A DNA stretch of 39,742 bases from DAMCAP01 sp964370205 (GTDB taxonomy: Bacteria; Bacillota; Clostridia; Oscillospirales; Ruminococcaceae): positions 1-39,742 of the forward strand of contig CAYJIK010000011.1 of the NCBI GenBank assembly GCA_964370205.1, read 5' to 3'. Made by a program: the position numbers and the translations under genes. Positions within the stretch are counted from its first letter, which is position 1. Each line of letters opens with the position of its first letter. Under the pieces are notes generated by a model, which was given only the letters and a program-made list of their open reading frames with translations, did not search any database and was not told where the DNA came from. This document shows, in pieces, positions 24,073 through 34,285 of the stretch.

Positions 24073-25881
24073 TTACGATTTCTTCTTTTGACTGACTATT
24101 GCAAATACGTGTGTGTAAACTGATGGGTCGGATATCGCTTCGACACGGATTTCGTATACGCCTTCCTTCGCAGGAGCTGTGTATACCCCGTTGTTGTCAA
24201 TTGAACCACCTTCAGCGTCAACCAGCTTGTAGTTGCAGGGCTCGGTGGGCATATTCACAAAGACAGGTGTGATATGTGCTGTTGCCTTTGGTGTTAACAC
24301 TATTGTGTCGGGGTTTACGAGGATGTAGCGCTCGCCGTCTCTTGTGGGGGTGATGCGCTTTGTTACGTCGTTTAGTTTGAAGGCGTACCAACGTACTCGC
24401 ACGCTTATTGCGTTTGACGGTGCTGTTAGCTTTACGCCTACTACGAACGTTCCTCTGTCCGACAGTACCTTCACCGCTGTGCTTAGGTTGTAGACACGCT
24501 CGTTGCCGTAGTACTGGGCTTCGCCTGCAAAGACGGAGGGGTCACCTATAATGGTTTCACTCACTTCGCCTGCTTCGGTGGAGCCTGTTATGTACTCAAC
24601 TCCGATGTCGACATATATGCTGCCCTTTCCGAGGCCGTGCATGATTTCGTCCGACATTATTGTCTCGCCTGAGCTGTGACCTAGTCCCAGTGGAAGGTCG
24701 AACACACCGCTTGCGGCGTTCTTGTTCCAGTCGCTTACGTCTCCACCGCTACTTGCAGCAGGTGTGTAAGCTACCTGTTGAGGCATCACTATTGTGCCAC
24801 CGCCGCCCGGTACAGGGAAGAATGTATCCAGCTTACGAAGTAGCATCATCTGACCTGCGTTGTAGCTGTACTGCTCAAGCGGCATCGGCTTTACGCTGTC
24901 AATGATTATGCGTGCGCCTTGGCGTATAAGTGAGAGTTCTGCAATCCACAGACGCTCGTCGTATATCTCACCAAGGTGCTTATCCATCGGTAGCTCATAG
25001 AGGGTGGATAGTGCAAGTTCGTCTATGCTCTTGGTTACGGGGGTGAGCTTAGACTCTATTTTATCGTTTATGACAAAGTTTTCGTCATTCTTTTGCACCG
25101 AGATTTCGCTCGCTGTCACTGTGACAACGCCTGCACCGCCCCAGATATGTGCTTCGGGTGTGAGCAGTACTGTAAGTTCAGCTTTTTCGCCTTTTGAAAG
25201 ACGGAGGTGGTTCTGGTAGACCTTTCCGTTTTCAAGCTCTGTCTGCTGTACAAAGCCGGGGGTGTCCAGCAGGTAGGAGAATGAATACTCAGCGGATACG
25301 CCGGCGAACTTTACAAGCTCTATCTTCACTGCGACATTCGTGCCTTTTACCACGTACTTCGGTGCGTACTGTCTAAGCTCTATTTCGCTGTCAGCGTATA
25401 TTGTCTTACAAGTGACAAAGCTATCGTCTATTGAGGGGACTTTAGCCGCTAGATCTTTGTCTACAAGGGTGAGCTTGAAGCTCTCTTTTATCTTGTTGAA
25501 GCTGGAGCCGCCGCCTTCTTCACGCATTGCACTGTATACTTTGTCTACATCCTGCTCGTCGTAGGATATTCCTAGGTATGCGGTTTGTGTGGTGAGCTGT
25601 GCGTAGCCCTCAATGGTGGAAAGTTTAACCACCTGAGTTTCGGGCACTACAACTTCTCTACCTGCGGCGTCAAACGCCATACCTGCTTGAAGTACCACCG
25701 ACTGGTCATCGGCCTGCACCACATTCAGTCCCGCAACAACACCATTCGCCCCTGTGGTACGGTTTATCAGCCTGCGCTTATCGTTGAAATAGCGCTGTTC
25801 GGCTTCAAAGTCACGTGCAGTCAGGAGTTTTCCAAAATAGTAGTTGCTGCGCTCATAAGGGAAATACTTACGGTTGATCAT
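24073..25881 (-). CDS. CIS accessory/fibre-like protein with C-terminal Ig-like domain
   Basis: 602 aa from ATG 25881 with AAGGTG upstream. The N-terminus (YYFGKLLTARDFEAEQRYFN, DKRRLINRTTGANGVVAGLN, then VVLQAGMAFDAAGREVVVPE) is a pattern I recognise as conserved next to baseplate and ATPase genes in many CIS loci. Its role is not established to my knowledge; a baseplate or fibre component is likely because similar N-terminal blocks occur in tail plate proteins. The middle (~150-500) is beta-rich. The last ~85 residues (TIVLTPKATAHITPVFV, GGSIDNNGVYTAP) form a bacterial Ig-like domain. No signal peptide or TM segment is seen, so it is probably part of the particle. Two hairpins precede it. 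Confidence 0.8.
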   Translation of the reverse strand: MINRKYFPYERSNYYFGKLLTARDFEAEQRYFNDKRRLINRTTGANGVVAGLNVVQADDQSVVLQAGMAFDAAGREVVVPETQVVKLSTIEGYAQLTTQTAYLGISYDEQDVDKVYSAMREEGGGSSFNKIKESFKLTLVDKDLAAKVPSIDDSFVTCKTIYADSEIELRQYAPKYVVKGTNVAVKIELVKFAGVSAEYSFSYLLDTPGFVQQTELENGKVYQNHLRLSKGEKAELTVLLTPEAHIWGGAGVVTVTASEISVQKNDENFVINDKIESKLTPVTKSIDELALSTLYELPMDKHLGEIYDERLWIAELSLIRQGARIIIDSVKPMPLEQYSYNAGQMMLLRKLDTFFPVPGGGGTIVMPQQVAYTPAASSGGDVSDWNKNAASGVFDLPLGLGHSSGETIMSDEIMHGLGKGSIYVDIGVEYITGSTEAGEVSETIIGDPSVFAGEAQYYGNERVYNLSTAVKVLSDRGTFVVGVKLTAPSNAISVRVRWYAFKLNDVTKRITPTRDGERYILVNPDTIVLTPKATAHITPVFVNMPTEPCNYKLVDAEGGSIDNNGVYTAPAKEGVYEIRVEAISDPSVYTHVFAIVSQKKKS

Positions 25882-25920
25882 TCGGTGAGCACCTTCTTTC
25901 CTTTTTCTGAGTTCCCTGCG

Positions 25921-25973
25921 GGGCGGCTAGTGTCCCTCGCCGCCCACAGGATCCAGAGCGTTTGATACGCTCT
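25921..25973 (-). other. Two intercistronic hairpins between the giant surface gene and the 602-aa gene
   Basis: In transcription sense, AGAGCGT/ACGCTCT (25967-25973 and 25955-25961) and GGGCGGC/GCCGCCC (25939-25945 and 25921-25927) are perfect 7-bp stems. No run of U follows either. They may dampen read-through or mark a processing site after the 8.3-kb gene. Confidence 0.65.
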
Positions 25974-25983
25974 ATGTCAAACT

Positions 25984-28900
25984 TTATTGCTTACTTGATT
26001 CTGTCTCTTCCTCTGTTTCGCTTCCCTGCTGCGTTGTATTGTTTGTCATAAGTGACGCAGGTGGGGATGGCGGTGATAGAGGTGTCAAGTTTTGCCCCGG
26101 GGTTGGTGTGTACCCTCTGTTTTGGGTGGGTATGTGGTACATCGGGTTGTATCTGCCGGACTGCAGTGTTCCCTCTGCTGTAGCCGCTTGTTGCTCTTTC
26201 TTTTTCTTCCTCCAGAGCATGTAAACAACCACTGCTATCAGCGCTAGCGCTACTATCATAATTGCTACTATCGCTATTATAAGCACTGTGGAACTTCCGC
26301 TATCGTCCAGACCTGTGCCCACTGTTCCCATCGGTACAGCCAGAGCGTACTTGCTGAAGTGTGTAACCTTAGCATACGCCATGTTGCCGTCACGTCTTGT
26401 CAAGAAGGCATCTACCGTTCCATCGTCATTTATACGAACGATGGTTACTATAGCGTTGACATATTCGGGCGGTATCGGTATACCGATCTCGCTTTCACCG
26501 TTCGGTTGAACACTCTCGCCGTATAGTTCTACGTTTATGTCGTACAGTCTTGCAATCTCCATTGCCCTTGTACCTTCCACGACATCTTTATCGCTTTCAG
26601 TCGGGACAATTTCGTTTACCACTATTGCTACGTCCTTTTCAAGAACAGGCTCGTCAGCGGTTAGAATAATACTTGTGACTGTATCCTTCGCAACAATATC
26701 GGTAAAGCTGGGGCCTGCCACTTCTACTGCATCACGCCTTACCAGTTTATCGGTTGTTGTGATGCCCAGATCACCATCATCGGTTTCTACTACAGGTGGT
26801 GGTGGCTCTATAACTGTGTACACTGCCGAGTTTGACCCACTTACGTCCATACCGTTTTTAATGGCAAAGAATTTCAGTGTTACGGGTCGTCTTACGGTAA
26901 TCGGTTCAGTGTATAGGAACATGTCAGACAGTTTATCCGCTGTTGGCTCTGTACCATTTGTGGAGTAGTAGATTGACGCTCCCTCGGTAGCACAGTGTAG
27001 CTCTATTCTTGTACCCAGAGCTATTTCGCCATTTGCTGTTGTTGTATAAGGAGTGGACACCTGCCCTGCTCTGTTATAGATGTAACTCGCTATTTCGCTG
27101 TTCTCCTTGCCGTCCACCACTGTGATAGCTTTAAGCACCATCGAACCTGTGATTTCAATTGGCGAGGAATACGTTGCACTCGAGTTTGTGGGGGTGTCAC
27201 CGTTTGTGGTGTAATGTATCGAGCCTTCTGCACTGCTTAGCGTTGCTCTGGCTCCGAAGTATGTAGTTGCACCGCTTGGGATTGACGAGGTGGGGGCTGC
27301 AGCCATCTCAGCTATATTATAGCTAAGTAGCGATACAGCACTGTCACCCAGTCCTGCAACTACAGGCTTTGCCTTGATGATGAAAGTGCCTCCCGGCTCG
27401 CCTGTGACCTGTACTGTGCTTCCCTTCATTGTTCCTGCGCCTGCCACAACTGTTGCGGCGGCACCGTTAACTCCGGGGGTTATCGTCACTATAGGGTCGG
27501 AGCCGTTTGTGGTGTAGTAGATTTCTGCGCCTGACATCGCTGTAAACAGTGTTATATTGCTTCCTATTCTGACTACACTGTCAACCTGCGGTGAGGTGGT
27601 TATATAACTTCCCTCTTCAAGTATTGTGTAGGTGAAGGATACTGTTTCACTCGGGGTGTAGCCATCTCTCACTGCATACGCTCTTACAACTACGCTAGCT
27701 CCGTATTCTCCGTTCAGTACGACGTTGTTACCGTACATCGCTGTGGAGTCTTCGCCTGCTTCTGCGTCAGCAGGGTCTGTGCCGTCAAGGGTGTAGATTA
27801 TGTCGCCGCCGCCTGCGGAAGTAAGGCTTATTCTACCGCCTTTAGGTACGACACTACCTGTAGCGTGTGACGAAGTGGGGGGAGCGAGCTGATCCGCTAC
27901 TCTGTAGTGGTAGCTGGTCGGTGCGCTTATAACTCCCGACAGTTCCGCAAAGGTCACAATCCAAGTCTCAGTAGAGATAACCAGCGGACTTTCGGGGTTG
28001 TAGATATCAAATGTGCTCGGATCTATGTTTTCAACACCACTTGACACTGTGTTCCAAACGTCGTCGTAGTCGCCACTTGAAGCGAACGCTTTATAATAGA
28101 TGGTGGCGTCGTCTGTCGAAGTGCTCAGTACTACCTCGGTGTCCTGCACCAGGTTAGGTGGGTTGTCTTTCAAGCCAACCGGGGTTGCCATAACCGCCTG
28201 TACAGGTGCCGGAGGTTGGAACAGTAGCTGAACTTCAGTGCTGTCAGCAAATGTTGTTCTAAAGGTGCTCGGATCGCTTTCGTCCAGATATACTGCTATC
28301 GCTCTCACCACTAGGAATGTATCGCCGTGCGGCATTGTTATGCCTGTGGTTTGGTCGTAGAGCTGTGTTGAGCCGGTGAGGGCTCCGCCCCATGTTGAGG
28401 GGACGCTTACGCTACTACCATCTAACGTATAGTATATCTTGAAGTTGGACATGGAGGATGTAAGGCTAATCTTAGCTCCGGGGGAGATGGTTGCAATCTC
28501 CTCTGCCGTGGTGGCAGGTATGGAGCTTGGCGCCGCCATCTGCGTTAGAGTAAACACGAACTGTGCGTTTTCACTCTGCGAGTAAAGTGGGAACGCTCTT
28601 GTGTCGTAAGACACAGCGTTTACCACCATTGTAAGTACACCTGTGGTATTGTCAGGGGTCATGATAATACCTGTTTCGCTGTTGTACTTAAGGGTTTTGT
28701 TCTCAGAAAGCGTTATTCTCTGCGCTTCTGTATAGCTATCTTTGTTATCCCAGTAATCCAAAACCCATGTAGCCCATGGTAGACCGCCCATCAAACCGTC
28801 CGGTTCTGTTTCATAAGCACTATAAGCTTCTAGGAACATCTCGTTCACTACCGGCGCTTGGTTATTAAGCGCATAGAAGATTTCAAGTCCTGCCGGCGGC

Positions 28901-31900
28901 GGGTTGAATCTTACGGAGTCGCCCAGTTTGAACGATGTCTCTTCTCCCATCAACACGGGCTTATCTGCAGGTGGTAGCGGCGTGATCAAGAACCGCAGTA
29001 CCGATTCCACTGATTCTTTTAGCGTGTCGAGGGGGGAATACGCTTTTGCTCTTATTGTGAAGATCGTGTTCGAGCTGAGCGGTGCTGTAAGCGATGAACT
29101 ATCCGGGTCGTACCATTTAGTGGAGCATTCCACGCTGTTTTCCACAAGATAATTGTTCGGGTCGCTTGGGTCTACAAATAGGTAAAGGTCACGCTCACCC
29201 GATATTGCAGACTGCGTTGTCATGAACGCTCCTGTAAAGTCACGTACAGGTTCAAACACTTCAGTACCGTCATCTGTGTAGAATATTGTTGATCCGGGGG
29301 TCTCGGTGCTTAGAATTACAAGTGATCCTGCAGATATGCTCGCTGTTGTCGACGCTGTAGTTTCAGGCAGTGACACAACAGGTTTGATCTGATCACGAAT
29401 TGTGAAGGTGTATTCAAGGGGGTCGCTAACGTTCGAGTGACTTACATAGGTTATGGCTGCTATGGTTGTTTCTGTTAGAGGCTCTCTTATTGATATTTTG
29501 AGCTCATCACCCATCTCGTAAGTCACCACGTATGTTACAAACTCACGAGGAGTTGCGTCAGCTTTCAATTTGTTGTCTGCGTCAAAATCATCATCTATGT
29601 AGCCCTCATACACCGTTCTTGCTATAAGTCGTGTGTTGTACCCCATAGTTTCACCGGTGACAAAACCACTGGATTCCACCTCACCAACTCTAATTTCGGG
29701 CAACGATGGTATTGATAGCGAATCGTGTATGTAACTCACATATTCATGGCCAGCTTCTGGTTCGCCGATTTCTGCAATTACTTCTCTGGTTTGAATACTT
29801 TCATCACCGGGCTTAGTGTTGCCAATTAACAAGGATGTAGCAGGATAGAACTCAAATGCGCCGTTGACATAACCCGGAATTGCTTCAACGTCACTTTCTT
29901 TTATGTACTCCCCTTCAGTGCCAGATTCAATCTTGTGAGTTTCAAATACGTCCACATTGTCACCGTCAAGAATCTCGCCTGAGTACTCAAACATGGTATA
30001 CAGAGGATTGTCGTCGATGAAATCTTCGGGAAGAGTTAACATAACAACTGAGTGCTCACCTATGCTGTATGTGTTTCTTAATCCACCGTTAAGCAGTCGT
30101 CCATCTTCCAGCACAGAAGGTGCGTCCGGCTTTGGTGCTACAGATAGTTCAAACTCCGCCACAGGAGAATACTTATCAAGTCCTGCATCGTAGTATACCG
30201 CTGACAAATACACCCTATTACCCGAGGCAATTGTATATTCTTTTAGGGTCGTTAAGTCGCTTGCAGTTATCTTGCCACTACCGGGATTAAAGGTCGTTGC
30301 GTCTTTCAGAGCGCTAAGGTCGCTAAAACTCGGTGCACTTGCAGGATTTAGCATATAAAATATGCTGCCGTTCGCTATCGAAGCACCATCTTCAGGAAAT
30401 GCCAATTTAAAATTAAATTGCTGCGTCACCTGAAGGTCGTTTCGGTATTCCGTTTCTACGCTGTTTCCAGCCTCATCTTGGGAAACTATCGTAAGTGTTG
30501 GTAGTCCGAAATCCGTTAAGTTTTCCACGGTGTAGGTAACGGTTGCTGCAGCGGATTCCTTGTCTTCACCATTGGTTTCAAATGTACCTATGGCAGTTAT
30601 CTCTACTTGTTTATATTGGTCTTCGCCAAACTCAAGCGTGTGAGAGGCAAGAGTGAAAGGTGTTCCTGCCACGTCCACTGTTGTTCCATCAAATTTGGTG
30701 AATTTCATGGTGTAGCTTATTGTATAGGTGTCACCCACCCCAAGTGAAAATCCCTGCGGACGTGAGATTGTGAATGTGTTGCCCGCAAATAACAAGGAGT
30801 CAGATGCAGGACTTATCACAGGCGGTGGTATAATACCATTAATGTCATATCGCACATAAACCTGTGGTTCACGTTTACCGTATACTCGATCACCAAGGTA
30901 GCTGGTATCTTCGGATGTGAGTATAAGGATGACTTCACCGGTGGCGAATTCTTTCGGGTTAGGGTTTGCATCTATCTTTCCAAGCAAAGAGATATCAGAT
31001 ACATCGCCTGCACCGGTGATTGTTGCAGTGTAGGGGGTACGATCCGGGAATAGCGGGTCTTCTTTTCGCGGTTCAACTTCACCATTGCCGGTTGGAAAAT
31101 CCACTGTAGTAGTTGTTGTTGTAATTAAAGCCGTTAAATCCGCAATCGGCACTTGAAATGTTACAGTTTCACTGTCTGCATATGTTTGCGAGTTGTTTAA
31201 GCTTCTTGCAAATGCATGAACATACAATAGCTTATCAGCAGTTGCGTTAGCGTTATTTACCGCGGCGGTAACATCAAAAGCATCTGTATACTTTTCGAAA
31301 CTCGTCGGTGGAGTTGCAGAAGTGTTTACTGCATAATGCCATTCTACTTCTGATGAAACAGGCAATGCAAGCTTGTGTGTTATTATCTTATCGATATCTT
31401 CGTCATTAACAAAGGTGCCCACTAAGTCCGTGTCAATCATGTCTGAATTGACATCCAACGGAGTTTCAAGTCCTGTTGTGTCAAAGCCTTGATTGGCAGA
31501 ATCTCCGTTTAAATGTGCGGTGCTTGCAGTTCCGTCAGCTACTAACTCAAGAAGTTTAGCTGCAGTTGGTATAGTGACAGTCAAGTCAGAAGTTTTACCA
31601 CCATAAGTAGCCGTGACTACGACTTTTTTTCCTGCTATCGCTGCAACGTATGGTATTTTTAATATATTCTCATTAATGACCTCTACAGTTTGGCCGGTAG
31701 TGTTGTTTCCAGCCCCAGTTTTTTCTTCCCAACTTGCAGTTTGATCAATCGGCGTATCTCCCGCAACCGTCGCCGTCAGAGGAACTTCGATGAATGTGTC
31801 AGTAGCGATCTTTACACCTTTAAAAGCAGTAGAGGTGCCAGCGATGTTTGTGGTTTGAACAGTATGTGGATTGGCAGCTGGTAAAATTTTTGCATTTGGT

Positions 31901-34269
31901 GCAGCCGGGTTAGTTATCGTAAAGGTTTTCTCTATCGGTGTTGATGCACCACCATCCACTGTCGCAGTCGCCGTAATAACTATATTTCCGCTAACATTGC
32001 TCGGTATCGTAAAGTTAGTGGCGAAATTTTCAGTAGATTTTGTCACAGGATTGGTAAACACAACTGCATTTTCAGGTGTAACTGTCCAATTAACTGTTAC
32101 ATCTTCCTCGCCAATGTTAGTAGTCGTTACGTTAGCTGCAACTCTATAGGTTGGGGTGCTGTTAGCAGCAGCTACGTAGTTAGTGCCAATTACTCCGTAG
32201 TGATATAATCCATTTGTATGATTTGCGGATTCACTAATTGTGATAGTGTCCAACTTTTTAGGAGGTGTGGGGTTATCTTTCACCGTGGTATTAAATGCAG
32301 CACTCTGCGGTGACGCCACCTGCCCTTTCAGCGGCGCTTCTACTTCCAACTCCCAGGGAATGTCTCGAGTGACTCCGGGAAGTGGAGGGGTAGTTATTAT
32401 GTCATACTCATAATCGCCATCAGATGTGGGGGTTACTTCTATGGTTGCATTACCCTGTAGTAGCCAATCCAGTGTATAGGTTGTGGGGTCTTGTGTGTAG
32501 CTGAAAGCGGAGTAGCTCTTATTGACATAAGACTGTAAAAAGCCGTAGTCAAGTACATCGTCGTGTTTGGGATAATAAATTTCTGTGCCGTTTATTGTGT
32601 TTCCACGATGGTAAAAGTAATCATTATCCACACCCAAAACACGTTTCTGTTCGTAGTCAAGTCTAGCAAATGGTTCTTGCACTTCATCAGGAAGTCCGCT
32701 CAAAACCGAAATGGTATCGGAGCTTATGTAGGTGCCTCCATGCGACGAGGTGTATGGAAAACCTCTGCCGGGAGAAAAGTTGTAATAACTACTTAAACTG
32801 CTATCCAGTCGCCCGATAATTTCATGATTACGCAACACGGTATAGTCTAAAGTTGCAATGGCTTGCTCTCTAAATGTATAGCCGAGCGTTGACTCCATCA
32901 TTTGGCTAGTAGGGCTTCTGTAATTTGCACCACCCACGATTCCGCCAATATATAAGCCCTCATTATATAGTGTACTGTCTGTATAATAACCGTTTAATGG
33001 TTCAATACTTCTATCTGATACTGCCGAAATTGTGCTACCACCTTCTACCATGATATCTTCAATTTCCATGGTATAAGTTATTTCGTTAACCAAAACGCTT
33101 CGCATCAAAGGGGCTCCGCCATACACCGGGCTAACATAAACCGCAACACCCCTGCCTGCATCGTTGTTCACAGCAGTCGCTAAATTAAAATCAATGACGG
33201 CGCTATCTTCGATGAAATTGCTACCTACTGTAGCGCTACCTACCAGACCACCGTAGAACTGCGCATCCATAGCGGAACTTAGATATTGGTTGTTAAAATA
33301 AACGTTGTTATAACTGTAACCATGGCCACCGTTGGCGAACGGTTCCGGTCGTTGTATGTAAAATGTTGATTCGCCATTTTCATTACCGATAATCGCCAAA
33401 CTTTGCAGTCTTGAACCTATAAGGTTACCTGCAACTAAGCCTACACTGCTACTATATGCACCATGTGAGGTCGATTTGTCCTTCGGGTAAAAGCCCGTGG
33501 AAGACATTTCGGAATCTGAGTAGTAAACGTTTGTGGTCGACTCAAAAAGATCGTTTTCATCTGTTCTTTTGGCTTTAAGATATTCATAATTCCCACTGGA
33601 ATAAAAATCCACATAAAACATCGGCGTTCCATCAGTATACAACCTACTCATATCGTCGGCGTATACGTCGCCCTCCATCTCAACCACCAAATTCTGAACG
33701 CTAGCATAACGAACAGTACCAAACAGAGCTTGGCCGGTATGAGTAAAGTTGGTTAGTTTATCAGCCTGGTTGGAAAAGTAGTGAAATGTTGCACCGTCAG
33801 CAAGTGTTATTGTGTGGCCGTTACCATTAAAAATACCATCAAAGTAGCGCACCGGCAAAACTAATCCTTCACCGCTCGCCTTCAGGGGATCATCTATATT
33901 TCCATGGAAGGCAGTAGTATAGTTATTCACATTGTAATCACCAGGATAGGTGCCTTCCTCAACCATCGCCATAAATTCCGGGTCTAGATAAGGGTTACTA
34001 GCACCCAGAGTAATATCAGCCATCAAATGCACTTCCTTCTCCGCATATGGAGAGCTACTCCCCATCAAAGAAGACAACGCAAAGTGGGTCCAATGCGCCT
34101 CGGTCCAAATTTCAACCACGCCGGCAACACTGTTAGGCGCAGCGCTAGCCTCCACCGTAAACACGTCACCGAACGTGTCGGCGATGGTGGACAGACCATC
34201 GGAGGGCATACCTCCTATTACAAGGAATAGTGCAAGCACCAAGGTTAAAAATCTGTTAGGCTTTTTCAT
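25984..34269 (-). CDS. Giant secreted type I membrane surface protein with chitobiase-C-terminal-like repeats
   Basis: 2761 aa from ATG 34269 with GAGGAGA nine bases upstream. A signal peptide (MKKPNRFLTLVLALFLVIGG, cleavage possibly near EASA) starts it. Residues ~100-550 look like a beta-helix with GLUG-like pieces (FDGIFNGNGHTITL, YGGLVGSATVG). Many Ig/Big-like domains follow. About eight repeats at DNA 26.85-29.35 kb carry I-x-Y-T-x-(D/N)-G-x-x-P (IIYTLDGTDP, IYYTTNGSDP, IHYTTNGDTP, IYYSTNGTEP), the CHB_HEX_C-type fold. A stalk-end domain (IVTIVRINDDGTVDAFLTRR, THFSKYALAV) leads to a TM helix (VLIIAIVAIMIVALALIAVV) with RKKKK stop-transfer, then a ~70-residue Pro/Thr-rich cytoplasmic tail. 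There is no LPXTG motif. It lies inside the CIS operon between ATPase and particle genes; receptor, anchor or adhesin are the options. Confidence 0.85.
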   Translation of the reverse strand: MKKPNRFLTLVLALFLVIGGMPSDGLSTIADTFGDVFTVEASAAPNSVAGVVEIWTEAHWTHFALSSLMGSSSPYAEKEVHLMADITLGASNPYLDPEFMAMVEEGTYPGDYNVNNYTTAFHGNIDDPLKASGEGLVLPVRYFDGIFNGNGHTITLADGATFHYFSNQADKLTNFTHTGQALFGTVRYASVQNLVVEMEGDVYADDMSRLYTDGTPMFYVDFYSSGNYEYLKAKRTDENDLFESTTNVYYSDSEMSSTGFYPKDKSTSHGAYSSSVGLVAGNLIGSRLQSLAIIGNENGESTFYIQRPEPFANGGHGYSYNNVYFNNQYLSSAMDAQFYGGLVGSATVGSNFIEDSAVIDFNLATAVNNDAGRGVAVYVSPVYGGAPLMRSVLVNEITYTMEIEDIMVEGGSTISAVSDRSIEPLNGYYTDSTLYNEGLYIGGIVGGANYRSPTSQMMESTLGYTFREQAIATLDYTVLRNHEIIGRLDSSLSSYYNFSPGRGFPYTSSHGGTYISSDTISVLSGLPDEVQEPFARLDYEQKRVLGVDNDYFYHRGNTINGTEIYYPKHDDVLDYGFLQSYVNKSYSAFSYTQDPTTYTLDWLLQGNATIEVTPTSDGDYEYDIITTPPLPGVTRDIPWELEVEAPLKGQVASPQSAAFNTTVKDNPTPPKKLDTITISESANHTNGLYHYGVIGTNYVAAANSTPTYRVAANVTTTNIGEEDVTVNWTVTPENAVVFTNPVTKSTENFATNFTIPSNVSGNIVITATATVDGGASTPIEKTFTITNPAAPNAKILPAANPHTVQTTNIAGTSTAFKGVKIATDTFIEVPLTATVAGDTPIDQTASWEEKTGAGNNTTGQTVEVINENILKIPYVAAIAGKKVVVTATYGGKTSDLTVTIPTAAKLLELVADGTASTAHLNGDSANQGFDTTGLETPLDVNSDMIDTDLVGTFVNDEDIDKIITHKLALPVSSEVEWHYAVNTSATPPTSFEKYTDAFDVTAAVNNANATADKLLYVHAFARSLNNSQTYADSETVTFQVPIADLTALITTTTTTVDFPTGNGEVEPRKEDPLFPDRTPYTATITGAGDVSDISLLGKIDANPNPKEFATGEVILILTSEDTSYLGDRVYGKREPQVYVRYDINGIIPPPVISPASDSLLFAGNTFTISRPQGFSLGVGDTYTISYTMKFTKFDGTTVDVAGTPFTLASHTLEFGEDQYKQVEITAIGTFETNGEDKESAAATVTYTVENLTDFGLPTLTIVSQDEAGNSVETEYRNDLQVTQQFNFKLAFPEDGASIANGSIFYMLNPASAPSFSDLSALKDATTFNPGSGKITASDLTTLKEYTIASGNRVYLSAVYYDAGLDKYSPVAEFELSVAPKPDAPSVLEDGRLLNGGLRNTYSIGEHSVVMLTLPEDFIDDNPLYTMFEYSGEILDGDNVDVFETHKIESGTEGEYIKESDVEAIPGYVNGAFEFYPATSLLIGNTKPGDESIQTREVIAEIGEPEAGHEYVSYIHDSLSIPSLPEIRVGEVESSGFVTGETMGYNTRLIARTVYEGYIDDDFDADNKLKADATPREFVTYVVTYEMGDELKISIREPLTETTIAAITYVSHSNVSDPLEYTFTIRDQIKPVVSLPETTASTTASISAGSLVILSTETPGSTIFYTDDGTEVFEPVRDFTGAFMTTQSAISGERDLYLFVDPSDPNNYLVENSVECSTKWYDPDSSSLTAPLSSNTIFTIRAKAYSPLDTLKESVESVLRFLITPLPPADKPVLMGEETSFKLGDSVRFNPPPAGLEIFYALNNQAPVVNEMFLEAYSAYETEPDGLMGGLPWATWVLDYWDNKDSYTEAQRITLSENKTLKYNSETGIIMTPDNTTGVLTMVVNAVSYDTRAFPLYSQSENAQFVFTLTQMAAPSSIPATTAEEIATISPGAKISLTSSMSNFKIYYTLDGSSVSVPSTWGGALTGSTQLYDQTTGITMPHGDTFLVVRAIAVYLDESDPSTFRTTFADSTEVQLLFQPPAPVQAVMATPVGLKDNPPNLVQDTEVVLSTSTDDATIYYKAFASSGDYDDVWNTVSSGVENIDPSTFDIYNPESPLVISTETWIVTFAELSGVISAPTSYHYRVADQLAPPTSSHATGSVVPKGGRISLTSAGGGDIIYTLDGTDPADAEAGEDSTAMYGNNVVLNGEYGASVVVRAYAVRDGYTPSETVSFTYTILEEGSYITTSPQVDSVVRIGSNITLFTAMSGAEIYYTTNGSDPIVTITPGVNGAAATVVAGAGTMKGSTVQVTGEPGGTFIIKAKPVVAGLGDSAVSLLSYNIAEMAAAPTSSIPSGATTYFGARATLSSAEGSIHYTTNGDTPTNSSATYSSPIEITGSMVLKAITVVDGKENSEIASYIYNRAGQVSTPYTTTANGEIALGTRIELHCATEGASIYYSTNGTEPTADKLSDMFLYTEPITVRRPVTLKFFAIKNGMDVSGSNSAVYTVIEPPPPVVETDDGDLGITTTDKLVRRDAVEVAGPSFTDIVAKDTVTSIILTADEPVLEKDVAIVVNEIVPTESDKDVVEGTRAMEIARLYDINVELYGESVQPNGESEIGIPIPPEYVNAIVTIVRINDDGTVDAFLTRRDGNMAYAKVTHFSKYALAVPMGTVGTGLDDSGSSTVLIIAIVAIMIVALALIAVVVYMLWRKKKKEQQAATAEGTLQSGRYNPMYHIPTQNRGYTPTPGQNLTPLSPPSPPASLMTNNTTQQGSETEEETESSKQ

Positions 34270-34285
34270 GCGATAGCTTCTCCTC

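Noticed and set aside
25984..26300. Sortase-type anchor at the end of the giant surface protein
   Set aside because: No LPXTG-like motif precedes the TM helix, and a ~70-residue tail follows the RKKKK stretch, so it is a TM-anchored protein.
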